A stretch of 64,000 nt of DNA from Xanthostigma xanthostigma (GCA_963575645.1 OY754476.1:2852001-2916000), one strand, 5' to 3'. Counted from the stretch's first letter, positions 45,758 through 57,600 are shown. Notes: generated from the letters alone by a model not told the origin. Translations and numbers: made by a program.

Positions 45758-48524
45758 ATCTATAGCACGCGTATAAAAAATAATTTAGGTGTCCCATGGG
45801 CTAATATTAATATTTTCAAATTAAACTTTGGAGCAACTTTATATAACAAACTTCTTGAGAATTATCGCACTATTATCTCGAGTGCTTTCAAGAAAAAAAT
45901 AAGGATTTACTTCTTTCAAATAAATTCTATTCCATCAGCGAATTTATTAACTTTAAATTTTAAACTTACTTGTGCTGACATCTCAGATGAAATTTGTAAT
46001 TTCCAATTGACAATAAAAATCTATTCTTTTCTATTCAAATTTGGATCAGGTTACAAAAGTAATGCTTTTTACGTATTAACGTAAAGTTTTCCCAGCCTTA
46101 CCTTAAATGCGCGTCCACACACATACAGAGGGTACATTATTGAAATGAAGATGGACTGACGATGCTTTATACAATTCTTTTAGATGTGTAAGTGTATGGT
46201 CGGCTGCTCTTTTTCTGTTTACAGTTCAGAGTGGATGAATATTTTTTTTTTTTTTTTTGAATATTTAATAAAGCCATCCTGTAAGGTATTTTTCTTTTTC
46301 AACTGTCAATAAATTCGAGCCTTCGAGTGTTAAATGATCAAGAATAACGTTGTTATTATAATAAATTGAATTATCCATTTTTAATCAAAATTTTATTAAA
46401 AACTTGCAGAAATATTTTTAAACGTATTTCATAAAATAAAAATAGAGTGAAATTAAAAATGTGTGAAATTGACAAGATTATAAATGGGACGTCATTTGTA
46501 ACAGATGTCTGTCTTGTCAAGATATCATTAATTTTTTTGATTTCCTTATATTTTTATTTCAAAACTCTTTTTGTGTTTGTTTCTTTGTATTTTGTTGGGG
46601 AAGTCTACTTCATATTAAAAAAAATAAGATTAAAAATGAATTTACTTTTCATATAGGCGGGGTCGGGGAAAGGGGGTGCTTGTGGCCCCCACAACGTTAA
46701 ACAAAAATTTGAATATATTTATTTTTCAATAAGTTAATGACAAAATTAACAGACAAATAATTACCTATGCATTAAATTTAAAATTAGTCAATCGACATAT
46801 TGACCTCTTTCTTTGGTTTAGCGCAAGAAGTTTTGATTGATAAATATTAAATTGCATTATTCCATTCAATCAAAAAATAAGACGTCCTTGAGCCAGATGT
46901 TACCCCCCAAAAAAGTATTGAAATTCGGTCTATGTTAATATTGTTACTTTACAAAAAGGTGTCAACTAGGGTACTTTATAAGTAATAAAATATTGAATTT
47001 GATTTTTGAATTTTTTATCCAAAAAGCTCAAAGAAATAATTTCATTTAATTACTTAAATTTCTTTGCGTAATGAAAAATATTTTTGAATTCAGGAAGTCA
47101 AAATTAAATAAAAGCAAAAAGTTTTACAATTTTTAATTTGGAATCCGGTGTTATTAATACTCGAATCCAAACATATTATTTTCTTTAAACATTTATTTTA
47201 ACACTTTGTTTTAATTTGTTAATAATAATTTATTGTTGTACAGAAATGTACAGGTCGATCTTTCAAATCAATCACCTGTATTTTATATTGTATATCTAAT
47301 AGCAGAGACAAAATTGAATTTGGGACTAGCCTGACTGTTTAGATTCCTGGTCGGTTGTTTAGTTTACCGGAACAAAGAAAACAGCCACGTGTTTATTCTG
47401 CTTGGAATAGCAAGTCGTACCCCTTACATCTCTACACCGCCACTATTCACATACAAAGAGAGAGATATACATACAAATATACATATATACAGAGTGTCCA
47501 TTCGGAACTGTTATATTGGACATTGAATAAATTGTTAAATTATATATCGCTCGAATTTATAATTCACTGCCCGCGACTTATTCTTATTGTTGTTATTATT
47601 GGGTATTAATTGGTTACATTTTAATATTTGATTGAAAACAGTAATATCTAACAGCTGTTAGAACTTCATAGTGATTGCACGTAGCAAATTTGAGTTATTT
47701 GCACTTTGTACACACAATTCTTAATTGGCGTTATACTTATATGTTATAAATTTTGATATTATTCATTAAATCACCCAAAAACGTCTATTTTGAAATATCT
47801 TTGGACTCTTGAGTGCAAGCCTTTGACTCTCCAAAATTTACCTCAAGTCTTGCAAATTATTGTAAAAACTTTGTGAGTAACGCTGACTCACTCTTAAATG
47901 GTTTCTCGGACGCTGTGAAATGCCCAGAGAAGTTTCCGCTTCTCACTTCCAAAGCCCAGAACCTGTTCTGAGGATTTCACTGTGTTATGCTAAAGGAATA
48001 TTTAGGAATTGGTTAAAAAAAATATACCCCACTGGTTAGCTTAAGCTGGCATGAGACAATCAAAATTATTCTTGTCAAAGTCTGATAGAAGACTGACAAA
48101 GGAATTACTGCAACAGAACAAAGGCGTTGTAGAATGATTACAGGACTGTTAGCGGAGCACTGTCATCTGAATAAATACCTTCATACAATGAGTGCTATGT
48201 GTAGGTAGTATGGTCGAATCATCCTGCTACATATAATTAGCGAGCGTGCTACTTAGGCAGCGTTCAGATATAATACAATTGACTCTCATACTCTGGAAAC
48301 CAATTAATTGTGTGGGGAGAGACCCTGAAAGGATTGATTGCCTTCTGTAAAATTTGAGGACTTTTCTGACACATCGAAACAATAATAAATAACGAGATGC
48401 TGGACAAGCGCCTCGTACTCTAAACCTTGGAAAACAAATATTTGGTTTACAGAGCCGTTACGAGTTGACTGAGAATATTCTCATGAGGTTCTTACGACTG
48501 TTCAAGACCTGGTTGAGATATCGG
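45758..48524. other. Stretch with two longer ORFs, no supported gene
   Basis: The 119-codon plus frame at 45725-46084 begins inside the foldback element and continues into unique AT-rich sequence; it is Ile/Asn/Lys/Phe-rich, as expected of chance frames in AT-rich DNA. The patch 47340-47520 is more complex. GGGGTCGGGGAAAGGGGG at 46662 is a G-rich run. Confidence 0.4.
46236..46258 (+). repeat. Poly-T tract
   Basis: About 18 T follow GAATAT and are followed by GAATAT again (GAATATTT...TTTGAATATTT). It is a simple repeat, or possibly the A-tail of a minus-strand retrocopy of which no body is recognisable. Confidence 0.6.
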
Positions 48525-49077
48525 AAAGGACCACGCACAAACCTTATGGAATTTGGTTCTCGATTAAATTGATCAAAAATTGTTTTATTTTGTAGTTTAA
48601 AGGTCACTAAGAAAAAGTGGATATGGGCGCATAACTTAAAAACCAATAGATTTTTATCTACAGATATGTTTAGCGAGATTTTACATATAGGTATATTCCA
48701 TTGAATTCACAAACATGTGATTTTTGATATAGGGATATCTATTGAATTCTTTTTCTTAAAAAGCCCTTAGATCTAGAAATATGTTTTCGAGTGTGCTGAA
48801 TCCGAATATGACATTATTATTTTATACAGGGTGACCTTCAAACATTACCTTGTTTTCGATTATTTTTCTATTTCTAAAAAAGCACGAAATTTGAACATGG
48901 AATATGTTTGTGAATTCAAAGGAAATCTCGCTAAATATATCTAGCTAAAAATCTATTGGTTTTTAAGCTATGCGCCCAATGACACTTTTTCTTAGTAACC
49001 TTTAAACTATGAAATATAACCATTTTCGATCAATTTAACCGAGAACCAAATCCCATAAGGTTTGTGCGGGGTCCTTT
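48525..49077. mobile_element. Foldback element with about 190-bp arms
   Basis: The left arm (48525-48730) contains AAGGACCACGCACAAACCTT, GGTCACTAAGAAAAAGTG, GCGCATAACTTAAAAACCAA and TGTTTAGCGAGATTT. The right arm (about 48900-49077) gives the complements in reverse order: AAATCTCGCTAAATATATCT, TTGGTTTTTAAGCTATGCGC, CACTTTTTCTTAGTAACC and AAGGTTTGTGCGGGGTCCTT. The centre includes TATACAGGGTGACCTTC. A 62-codon frame on the minus strand in the left arm is incidental. Confidence 0.8.
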
Positions 49078-49157
49078 GCTTAGGGAATTTTTCCTGTCCT
49101 CAATCTTTAATATCTATATCATAATTCCAAAATTTCTTGATTGTTCCGAGTATATAT

Positions 49158-49519
49158 TAGATATCGTGTCAATCGAGATAATTATTAATAAAAATCGCAG
49201 GATTGTGGACAAAAAGTTATTTATTAATTAGTGTACGACGTTTCGTCTATAAATTTAGACTTTTTCAAGTACAAATGTGAAAATTTAAATTTAGACTTTT
49301 TCAAGTACAAATGTGAAAATTTAAATTTTCACATTTGTACTTGAAAAAGTCTAAATTTAAGTACAAATGTGAAAATTTAAATTTTCACATTTGTACTTGA
49401 AAAAGTCTAAATTTAAATTTTCACATTTGTACTTGAAAAAGTTTAAATTTATAGACGAAACGTCGTACACTAATTAATAAATAACTTTTTGTCCACAATC
49501 CTGCGATTTTTATTACTAA
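49158..49519. mobile_element. Foldback family D, copy with expanded palindromic centre
   Basis: The outer parts match the copy at 29.4 kb: TATTAGATATCGTGTCAATC, then TAAAAATCGCAGGATTGTGG, the complement of TAGACGAAACGTCGTAC near 49230-49260, and the mirror image at 49450-49515. The centre (about 49251-49450) is not a simple loop; it is several copies of a 35-nt module in both orientations (separate entry). Confidence 0.8.
49251..49450. repeat. Alternating forward and reverse 35-nt modules
   Basis: The forward module begins TTTAGACTTTTTCAAGTACA and ends AATGTGAAAATTTAAA. It occurs forward at about 49251-49289 and 49290-49325, reversed at 49321-49358, as a truncated forward piece at 49359-49382, then reversed at 49379-49416 and 49415-49450. 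Neighbouring copies overlap by a few bases in the palindrome AAATTTAAATTT or TTAAATTT. The module is the inner arm of family D, which occurs once per arm at 29.4 kb. Confidence 0.85.
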
Positions 49520-49559
49520 TTGTTCCGAATGTTCCTCGCGGTTTTTTTTATTGCTCACT

Positions 49560-49810
49560 AAGTGGTCTATGGAACACGTGAAGATAGACACGCGTACATA
49601 ATATATACACGGGTATTCAGACGTATGTATAGGTGTGTTGATACGTCAGCTACGGCTATACTGACTGCTGACGGGGCTGAAGACACCACTTCAGAGTGGT
49701 CGAGCTCACCGCCTGCCTGCCACCCCGACAATTGGGTATACACACAGACAAAACGACCGACCCCCATCTACATATGTGCAATTTGACCGGCGTTATAAGC
49801 GTACAGTGAT
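49560..49810. promoter_or_regulatory. GC-richer island with overlapping frames on both strands
   Basis: CGTCAGCTACGGCTATACTG, CAGAGTGGTCGAGCTCACCG and CTGCCTGCCACCCCGACAAT are unique and non-repetitive. Both strands are open for 66-74 codons, but neither translation is recognisable. It could be regulatory, or less likely an exon. Confidence 0.25.
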
Positions 49811-50954
49811 GTTCGTCTCGTAAGGGACACTCACTTATAAGGAAGTTTTCCGAATGTCAGATTTAGTGTCCTATGAAGTTTAAAACTTAATATATTTGAT
49901 TGGTTATTACTTTATAAAAACTCGGGTGCATCGCCACCTTGGAACAAGTAAAAATGTTAATAACTTAATTTTGTGTATGGACAAAATAAAAAATTTAACC
50001 CCATAATATAACCTTTAAGAAAATATATTAATTTCAATACTCGGCATGCATTTTATCAATCTAAAATCTGAACCCATATTATACACTAAACAATTTACTT
50101 TCCGCAAACTAATCTTTCTTTAATTTTTAATTATTATTTCGTTAAGCACTTGATAATCACTGTGGTTGTCGTTTGTATAATAGGCCTGAATAATTTAGTT
50201 GACTTGTTGACTGTTGGTTGTGCTGTAATCACAGGAGAACGAGTGTGGATTGTCGCCTGAGTGAAAATAGTAAGGCTTAGGATGGAGCAATGACTTAAGA
50301 GAGTTTGCTGTACTTTAAAATCCGTCGTAACTAGATAGTAGTAAAATAGAAATGTTCAGCCACTGGTGGGTGGTAGGGGCTATGTGTGAAGACAAACAAA
50401 TAGAAAAGCTTCTACTATCAGCATCGGCCCCAGTAAATAACTCAAATACACTCTCGTCGACTGACCGTTTCGTTCTCCTTCCACCATATGGAAGAAAGGA
50501 GGGAGTACCTTACCCCCTGATTCCTCCAATTCCAACATGTAGAGGTAATGTACGATGTTGATACAATTCAGGCTACGAGATATTATATATAGTGTGTTCA
50601 TTGTTATAACCTGATCCAAATAATAACAACAGTTTCAAATCGATTTTTACAATCGAATGTATTTCTATTAAAAGTTTTTGAAGACGCAGATTTGTTGTCT
50701 GTCTGTCCATCTTTTTCTCAGAAATGACCAGAGGTATTAGGTTGAAATTGATTTAAAATATTAAGATTTACAACTATATAGTCCTGCAAAAAGAGCAAGC
50801 TTACTGCGACAACGGCCTTTTAAAAAATCATGTATTTTGATGTTGACTCACTTTTCAAAACCTATCGGTTACTTTCCGTTGACTTAGAGTTTAGAAATAA
50901 GGACGGTGTCATGAAGTAAAGGAAACCATTAATTTCTATTTGTGTATGTAATTA
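49811..50954. other. Unique stretch, contains one dispersed fragment
   Basis: Opposite-strand frames of 69 and 79 codons at 50352-50619 lie in a complex patch with no recognised product. The repeat fragment at 50.69 kb is listed separately. Confidence 0.35.
50688..50800 (+). repeat. Interspersed element fragment, copy 2
   Basis: GTCTGTCTGTCCATCTTTTT, TCTCAGAAATGACCAGAGGT, ATTAGGTTGAAATTGATT and AAGATTTACAAC match the copy at 42.7 kb in the same order, with many substitutions. Confidence 0.55.
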
Positions 50955-51132
50955 TTAAAAAAATAAAGAATAGTTACTTCTTACCACAACAGATTTATTA
51001 ACGGATGTACATTTCGGGAGCTATACTTTCATCTTCAGCAAACACTAAAAAAAACAGTTTTTTTAGAGCATAGGTCCCGAAATGTACATTTGCTAATAAA
51101 ACTGTTGTGGTAAGAAGTAACTATTTTTTATT
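50955..51132. mobile_element. Foldback element family E, about 65-bp arms
   Basis: ATAGTTACTTCTTACCACAA on the left pairs with TTGTGGTAAGAAGTAACTAT on the right. The left arm, read on the minus strand, contains GCTGAAGATGAAAGTATAGC followed by TCCCGAAATGTACAT; the right arm keeps only the GTCCCGAAATGTACAT part. The pattern resembles the hairpin motif of families A and D, and the following AATAAA...CTGTTGTGG resembles the family D flank. Confidence 0.7.
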
Positions 51133-51664
51133 TTTGTTTCAGTCACAGTGCTCTTAATATTTGTATATTATGTATTATTATTACTTGACAAACTTAATTT
51201 TTATTCGGATTTTAAAAATCCACCTGTATAAACGTCAATCAGCAGTCTGTCTTAGATATAAAATGTAAAATAATTTTCCTTTCCAAAGATTTTGCGTCAA
51301 GGTCTTCAAAGTATTTAATCTCGGTCACTAATTCTTCTTCGCAAACAGACTATAGATATTCCGACTGCTTATACTGTGTCTGTACGTTCTTTTAGTCTGC
51401 TCTCTCTGTAAGTCTATATTTTCAACGCTTTCGTATATTACGTGTTTGTATTGACAATTACAGCTACGTCCAGAGGGTGTTTAAAATTCGCGGCTATAGT
51501 TTCGAACACCGGTCATCTTCGATCGGGATGACACTTTGGGCATTTGTTGACCTTGGTGGGACATGAAACACCACAAAAGGTTTTTTGACGTAAATGCCCC
51601 ATAACATTTTTGTAATTATCATTTAAAGCCATTTATTCGTCAAAAAATAATGCTTTAATGGTGT

Positions 51665-51684
51665 GGGGGGGGGGGGGGGGGGGG
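51665..51684. repeat. Homopolymer of 20 G
   Basis: An uninterrupted run of 20 G follows GTGT in otherwise AT-rich sequence. Its exact length is likely to be uncertain in any assembly. It has no partner C-run nearby. Confidence 0.9.
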
Positions 51685-51974
51685 TTAACTCCATAATATT
51701 AGGTATGGTTTCACATGTAGAATAATTTCTTTTTGACAGAGCTTCCGAACAAAAGCACAGTCGATTTTTTCTTTTATTTTTAAAATATTTACGAAACTAG
51801 TTCACAAAAGAAATGTTGTAAAAAATTTCTTACAAAAAATTATAGAATAATAAACCGTTATGAAAAGTGTATCATTATAATGTTGAAAACAACATTATGG
51901 CGTATATATCTTCTACGAATGCGCCGATTTTTTTCCAAAAACAATAGATCCCTTCATATTTACATGTTAAACAT

Positions 51975-52160
51975 TCTGTCAAAATTTGGTTTCGATCCGC
52001 TTGATCATTTGACCTGTATTGTGCTCACAGACAAACAGACGTACCTACAGACATTTTCCAAAAATATTTTTTTTGAACTCGGAGGACTAAGGCGAAAAAA
52101 TATTGTAAACTTTTGAAATGGGAATTTTGATTTAAATTAGTATACCATTCCCAACTTGTG
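51975..52160 (+). repeat. Degenerate dispersed repeat, copy 2
   Basis: It carries TCAAAATTTGGTTTCGATCC, TTTGACCTGTATTGTGCTCA, CAAACAGACG and TTTTCCAAAAATAT, as at 16.03 kb. Boundaries are not visible. Confidence 0.55.
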
Positions 52161-52543
52161 AGGGTAACCACGATCCTTTTTGAAGAGAAAGAAGTCGTTG
52201 TCTCTCTGACTGCATTCAATGAAATCATTGAGACTTGTTTTAATTAATCCTGGTGGTATGAAAATTGAATTTATTCCCACTCTGTATTTTATGCAGTATG
52301 CTGATACATTCAGCCATGGATGTGTCAGTTTACATAAGGCTACATCGGACAGCGTCTGCTATGGACGCTTACCATTATGCATAGGTATACGTCTGTACTC
52401 ACTCTTACGTAATATTGTACAGTGTGTTTATGAAATTTTCAATGCTTTTTTCGAAATGAAACGGGGCATATTTCAATACTAAAGCTACTATATTCCATGG
52501 GATTAATATAATTAAATAACTGGGAATTTATTGGGGAAGTTCT

Positions 52544-53092
52544 CAGTGCCGGATTAACCTATAAGCAAAGTAAGACAACTGCTTAGGGCATCGCGTCTCA
52601 GGGGGCACCAAAAATCACAACTCAGAAATGAAAAGTACCTCACCAGACCGTGTCAACAACATTTTTTGTTATTTTTGTCATGTTCTCAAAAATTTGATCT
52701 GCTGCTATGACACTGTCTTTAGAAGTATAGAAGTTAAAAATAAATGATAGATAATTTTTTGTTTTTGAAAATGAAAACAAAAAAGTTATTTCTTTAACTT
52801 TTTTTCATTTAACTGTATAAAAATGCCTAAGGACCGATTTTATAAACAGTAAAATTTTCAATGAGAGCATTGATTGTAAAATTCAATGTTTTTACTAAAA
52901 TTCCATGCTTTTTAACTTTTTTTTCCATCAATTTTGATCTTATGACATTCACAATTCGAAGAGAAAATTATAAACTTAACATGACACAGACATATTATAA
53001 TACCTATTAGATATTTTTTTAGACTGCTGTTATAGATGAGTGCCCATAGGCAAGAAATGCTTAAGGCATCAAGGATTCTTAATCCGGCACTG
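52544..53092. mobile_element. hAT-type MITE, 549 bp, with target duplication
   Basis: It begins CAGTGCCGGATTAA and ends TTAATCCGGCACTG, perfect 14-bp terminal inverted repeats. The flanks are GAAGTTCT (52536-52543) and GAAGTCCT (53093-53100), an 8-bp target duplication with one mismatch. TIRs opening CAG and an 8-bp duplication are hallmarks of the hAT superfamily. The ends also share GCTTAGGGCATCGCG and GCTTAAGGCATCAAGG in the same orientation. No transposase frame is present. Confidence 0.85.
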
Positions 53093-53100
53093 GAAGTCCT

Positions 53101-56100
53101 ACTGTTTGTGTCGCTCGGTGAAAAAAAATATGCTCCAAAATAAACACAAAAATAACTTTACTATAAATATTTGGAATAAGATTGGGGTAAACGAGTTTTT
53201 TTAACATTTAGATGTTTGTAGGTAACAAAAAATATCACACAAAATCAGTATTTTAGGCTACTGTTAAAGTCGCCGAAAGCTCTGGAGTATAAAATATAAT
53301 TATAATTTATAAATTTATCTCATGTTCATATGAACTTTTTTGTTTTTCCTATGTTTCAATATTTAAAGTGGACGCTTTATGGAAGAAGGGTGATCTAAAC
53401 TCTCGGATAAAAATATTTGTAACTTGCTGTGGAAGCTTTTTTTTAAGACATGTCAATTTGAATTTTTTTTATTGTTTCTATATGTATATGTTGTGGACAT
53501 AGTCCGTAAGGTTACACTGTGTATAGTTGACATGCGCGGGTAAAGTGCGCAGAAAAGGGTTGATCTGTGAACATGTTTGATGTGAACAAAATAAACAGTG
53601 CCCATTTAGAAAATTTTCGTTAATGTATGATTTATTTAAATTTTGTGTTTGGTAAAATTAGGTAACGGAAATATTATTTTTGTAACAATATACAAGGCTA
53701 GTATTTAACGCGGCGACAAATCAATCTGAATTAGGGATTAAAAAAAATTAAAGTGGGTAGCAAAATAGTAGGTTAGCAGCTGCTTAGGAGGATTGTATTA
53801 AGTAAAAAGTAGCAGCGTAATAATCAGTTGTAAGCTTTGTTTTACTTTAAACTGGCATCAAGTTCTTGTTTTGGTATTACTGATTTTATTTTAAGCGGAA
53901 ACTTGACGGCGGATAAACAATAGAAAATGGACATTCCTAAATGTTGACATATCTTTAAAGTTATAATCAAATAATAAACAAAGAAACAACATTTAGAACC
54001 GTAATATAAATTGCCCACCACTGAATGGGTAGTGCCAACTTTGAGCATATTAAATCGGGCCATGTCCCTTAATCAACCATTTTTTCAAGCTTTGCCGAGA
54101 TACGTTGTTCAATACTGATATTATCCGATCGACTCTTGCACACAGTGCGAACTTTGCCCGTAACATATGTAAGATATTTCAATATTTAAAGTAAATATAT
54201 TAGAGAGAGATATAGAGATTGTGATTTATAGACGTTCGACAAGTAAGTTCATTAGAGTGAACCTTTTTGAAGAACGCTCTGTATATAACATGTCCATTCG
54301 TAACGAGTGGAGAGTTATCAACTACAGTGGAAAGGAGGAATCAATTTGTGTATCTCGAATGTTTCCTGCTTTTGGTACACCCATCATCTGTATACACCAC
54401 CTTCGCAACATGGCCTTCATCTGAGAGACGGTTATGGTGTCTGCAGTTAGTGCCTATATCGTTACGTTGGTACCTACTGTATATACATCTGTCTGTTATA
54501 TTATGTTTATATTCTCAACGTAGTTGGTAGCATTGTTGATTTAGAGGAAAGAAGTATAATTATTCTAAATATTATCTTATATTAATCGAATACTTTTCCC
54601 TTGCGTAAAATAATACTTCCTGCTACCGACTTGAGAGAAGAATCTACAAGATGGTACAAAATTAACACAATCATTTACTCACAAGTGAAAATCTGTCTGT
54701 TATTTTAAAAATTGATTTCTAGGACAACCTATTCGATAACGCTTTTTATTGTGGTGATGTTTAAAAAAATGTTATTTTTTTATTTAAACGGTTAGTCGTT
54801 CTGGACCAGTTTATAAAAATTCTTCCATTATATTAAAACGCCTATAAACTTTAAAAGATAAAATAATAACGCAAAATACAAAAGACTATACTCAATTCAT
54901 CTAAGAAAGCAAATCCTTGATTTTAAATTACTATTTAGGTTACAAAAAATTAGATATAATACCACCATATTTTTTTTTTATTTTTCTACTACAAAATCTA
55001 CAAAAATGCTGAATGCAGAGTAAACGTGTCTTTTTGAAATTTGTTTTAAAAAACGTTGAATGAAACTTTGAGTTAAAAATTTGCAATCAAAAGAAAAAAA
55101 AGTAACATTATTGATAAGTAATAATTAGGAACATTTCGAACAGTATTTAATTTTAGAGAGCTCACCAATCATTGGTAAAAATCTATAACAAAATCCACTT
55201 TCTAGTCGGTAAATTGAGTCAGTTAGTTTTTAATCATTTTATAAATTCCGGAATTCCGTGATTATTTTCTTCAGTTCCGTATTTTTCCAAAGTTCCGGAA
55301 TAGCAAAATCTTGGAATTCCGGTATGGAATTCCTTGTTCTGTTAGATTGATTCTGAGATCGATATTTTTAAAATCCATTTTCGAAGGCCAATACATCAGC
55401 CGTATCTGATTATTTTATACCATGGATGTTGATGGAAAGAGGGTAAGTCAGAACTCTTCGAAGGAAATGGTGTGAGGGTATTCGACTGGTCCCACTGTAC
55501 TGAACAATCTACACCATATACCACTGCACCGCCTTTCTTTGTTTGTGTTTGGATTTTCAAGGATCCATCTGCAAAACAAACATCACGGCTATAGTACACA
55601 GTACAACATCGTCCGTGTTATATGTACGTACTTCTCCAAACTCATTAGCGTCGAATTCCACACAAATTTGGGGACCTAATCCATCATTTGAGCTGATTGT
55701 TAGTCTGTTACATTTTTTTTCAATGGGAGTAAAAACGTGCAAATGTCGTGACGTTCGACGCTGTGATACCGTGACGTTACGTTTAATTTGGTTACTATAA
55801 TTTCGTTAGATGACAGCGCGTAACGCTTGCTGTATGTATGCGTTGGATTATAACATGGCTTTTGTTGATTGGCGACATCTAACTGTGATTTATTAGTTAC
55901 TAGAGTATCCATTTGAGTGGCGCGACTTGTAACTTAAAGCTGCATACGGCGAACACAGCTAACATAACTTAGAACATGGCTTCAATATTTCTACATGTGC
56001 TTGTTTATGTAGTTTTGCGTGGGTAAATAATTACTGAGCGTTGTTATATATTAGTAATTCATACTTATATTTTGAAATTTAAGAATCATATCATTTTATG

Positions 56101-56162
56101 AATAAATTAAATTTTTTCTCTTTATTCCCGGAACTACAATGTTTAATCAAATATAAAATTTA
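53101..56162. other. Unique stretch, no gene supported
   Basis: Several frames of 61-87 codons overlap on both strands at 54.2-54.5 and 55.4-55.9 kb; none has a domain. TCCGGAATTCCG-like words cluster at 55247-55326 (ATTCCGGAATTCCGTG, TTCCGGAATAGC, GGAATTCCGGTATGGAATTC), a small local repeat cluster. Confidence 0.35.
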
Positions 56163-56751
56163 CTAGTGTGACCTGTGCGAATTATTCGCACTAAATAAGT
56201 ATAATAATTATCACTTTACAAAATTATTTTTTAAATATGATTACGGGTATTCAATTCGTTTCTAATTTTGCACACTGCTTATAACGTTCTTCTTTTTGTT
56301 GTATTACAATATGAAGCTCAGATGACAGATCGAAGAAATATTTTACTAAAATTGTCATATAGAGGCGCAAGTAGCAAAAGCGTTGAGCTAAGCCAGATGA
56401 CATCATGCAGCATTGCTGTGACGATGTTCAGCGTTGCTCGCTGTTTCAAAATTAAAACCGTCCGATGGCAGTATGCAGTATTGTGTCTGTTGTATTACAA
56501 TATGAAGGTCAGATGACAGATCGAAGTGTTGACGTTGTTTCAAAATTAAAACCGTCAAATGGCAGACGTTGTTCAGCGTTGCTGTATTTTAATTAATTTA
56601 CAAAAACAAAAGCAATAATAAATTTTTTTGTCGATGTCAGTAGAGCAAGCAATTATCTGTAAAATGATATATAATTTATGTGGAGAAATTGTGTGGTTTT
56701 TTCTAAAAAGGGAGGCAAACATCTTTAACCTTAGCGTATTGATATATATGA
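56163..56751 (-). mobile_element. Helitron-type element, GTGCGAATAATTCGCAC family, copy 2
   Basis: It is the reverse-oriented relative of the element at 40.5 kb, with CTAGTGTGACCTGTGCGAAT at the complement of the 3' end and the complement of TCATATATATCAATACGC at the far end. It is about 86 bp longer because TGTATTACAATATGAAG with CTCAGATGACAGATCGAAG is duplicated (about 56298-56337 and 56489-56526). On the + strand a frame from 56268 shares roughly 58 of 60 residues with the minus-strand frame of copy 1; this reflects high DNA identity rather than proven coding. Confidence 0.8.
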
Positions 56752-56829
56752 TACTTTTACAAAATGTTTAGATAACTCAAGGTCAGTTAATATTTTCATC
56801 TAGGTCAATAATTGCAATTGAACTACTGA

Positions 56830-57075
56830 AGTTACAGAGACTTGACGATGTGCATAAAAATATGATTTGGCAACTGACGGCTTTTGTAAGTCTTCTTCTG
56901 TGCCGTTACACTGCACTGGTCTACATGCGTTTGTACGGCCATTCTGTCAGTTTGCTTGCTGACTGCCGTTCCTTCAACACCCCTCTTCCTCATCATCCAG
57001 CACTCGCCAACCTGCTTGCCTCCCCAACGCCACCGTATAACAACACTGACTGTAAACGTTATTGTCTTTTGTAAT
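56830..57075. promoter_or_regulatory. GC-richer unique island with C-rich strand
   Basis: It carries CAACACCCCTCTTCCTCATC, GCCTCCCCAACGCCACCG and a forkhead-type TGTAAACG at about 57050, the same word as in the island at 43.65 kb. Frames of 74 and 84 codons on opposite strands are not recognisable. Confidence 0.25.
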
Positions 57076-57600
57076 AGAAAAAACACTATAATGAGAAAAT
57101 GTATATGAGTGTTTGTGTATCTTTATTTGTATTTGTTACTTTTCCTTATTAATAATATATCTGCCTACGCCGTATTTGTATAATGTTTCGTACGAAATTA
57201 AAAATAAACCTCAAAAATTGTCGCTCATATAGGGTTGACTGCACGGCTGAAATATCATTCTCATTGGAAGAGATAAAGATGGCCGATTTTTAGAAATTTA
57301 CTAACAAGAAAGTATAGCATCTATTTTTATATACATTTAGAAAAATATAAAAAAATCTATGTCGAAAATTAATAATATATATAATTCTCCATGCTGTGTT
57401 TACGTCCAATAATAATCAATATCAATTTTTTTTTCTTTTACGGGAATATGGATAAAATTAAACAAGTTAAACTATTGTGTAATTGCTATAGCAGGCAACT
57501 GGAATAATTACAAAAATTCATAATATATTTTTTTTAAATATTGCCTTCACAGGTTATTTAATATGTCATTCTATAATTACCAATCCACACATGTCCGTAA

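Noticed and set aside
45725..46084. 119-codon plus-strand ORF
   Set aside because: Starts inside a foldback element and has the Ile/Asn/Lys/Phe bias of random AT-rich translation.
49562..49786. Plus- and minus-strand frames of 66-74 codons in a GC-richer island
   Set aside because: Open frames on both strands reflect low stop density in GC-richer sequence; neither translation looks like a protein.
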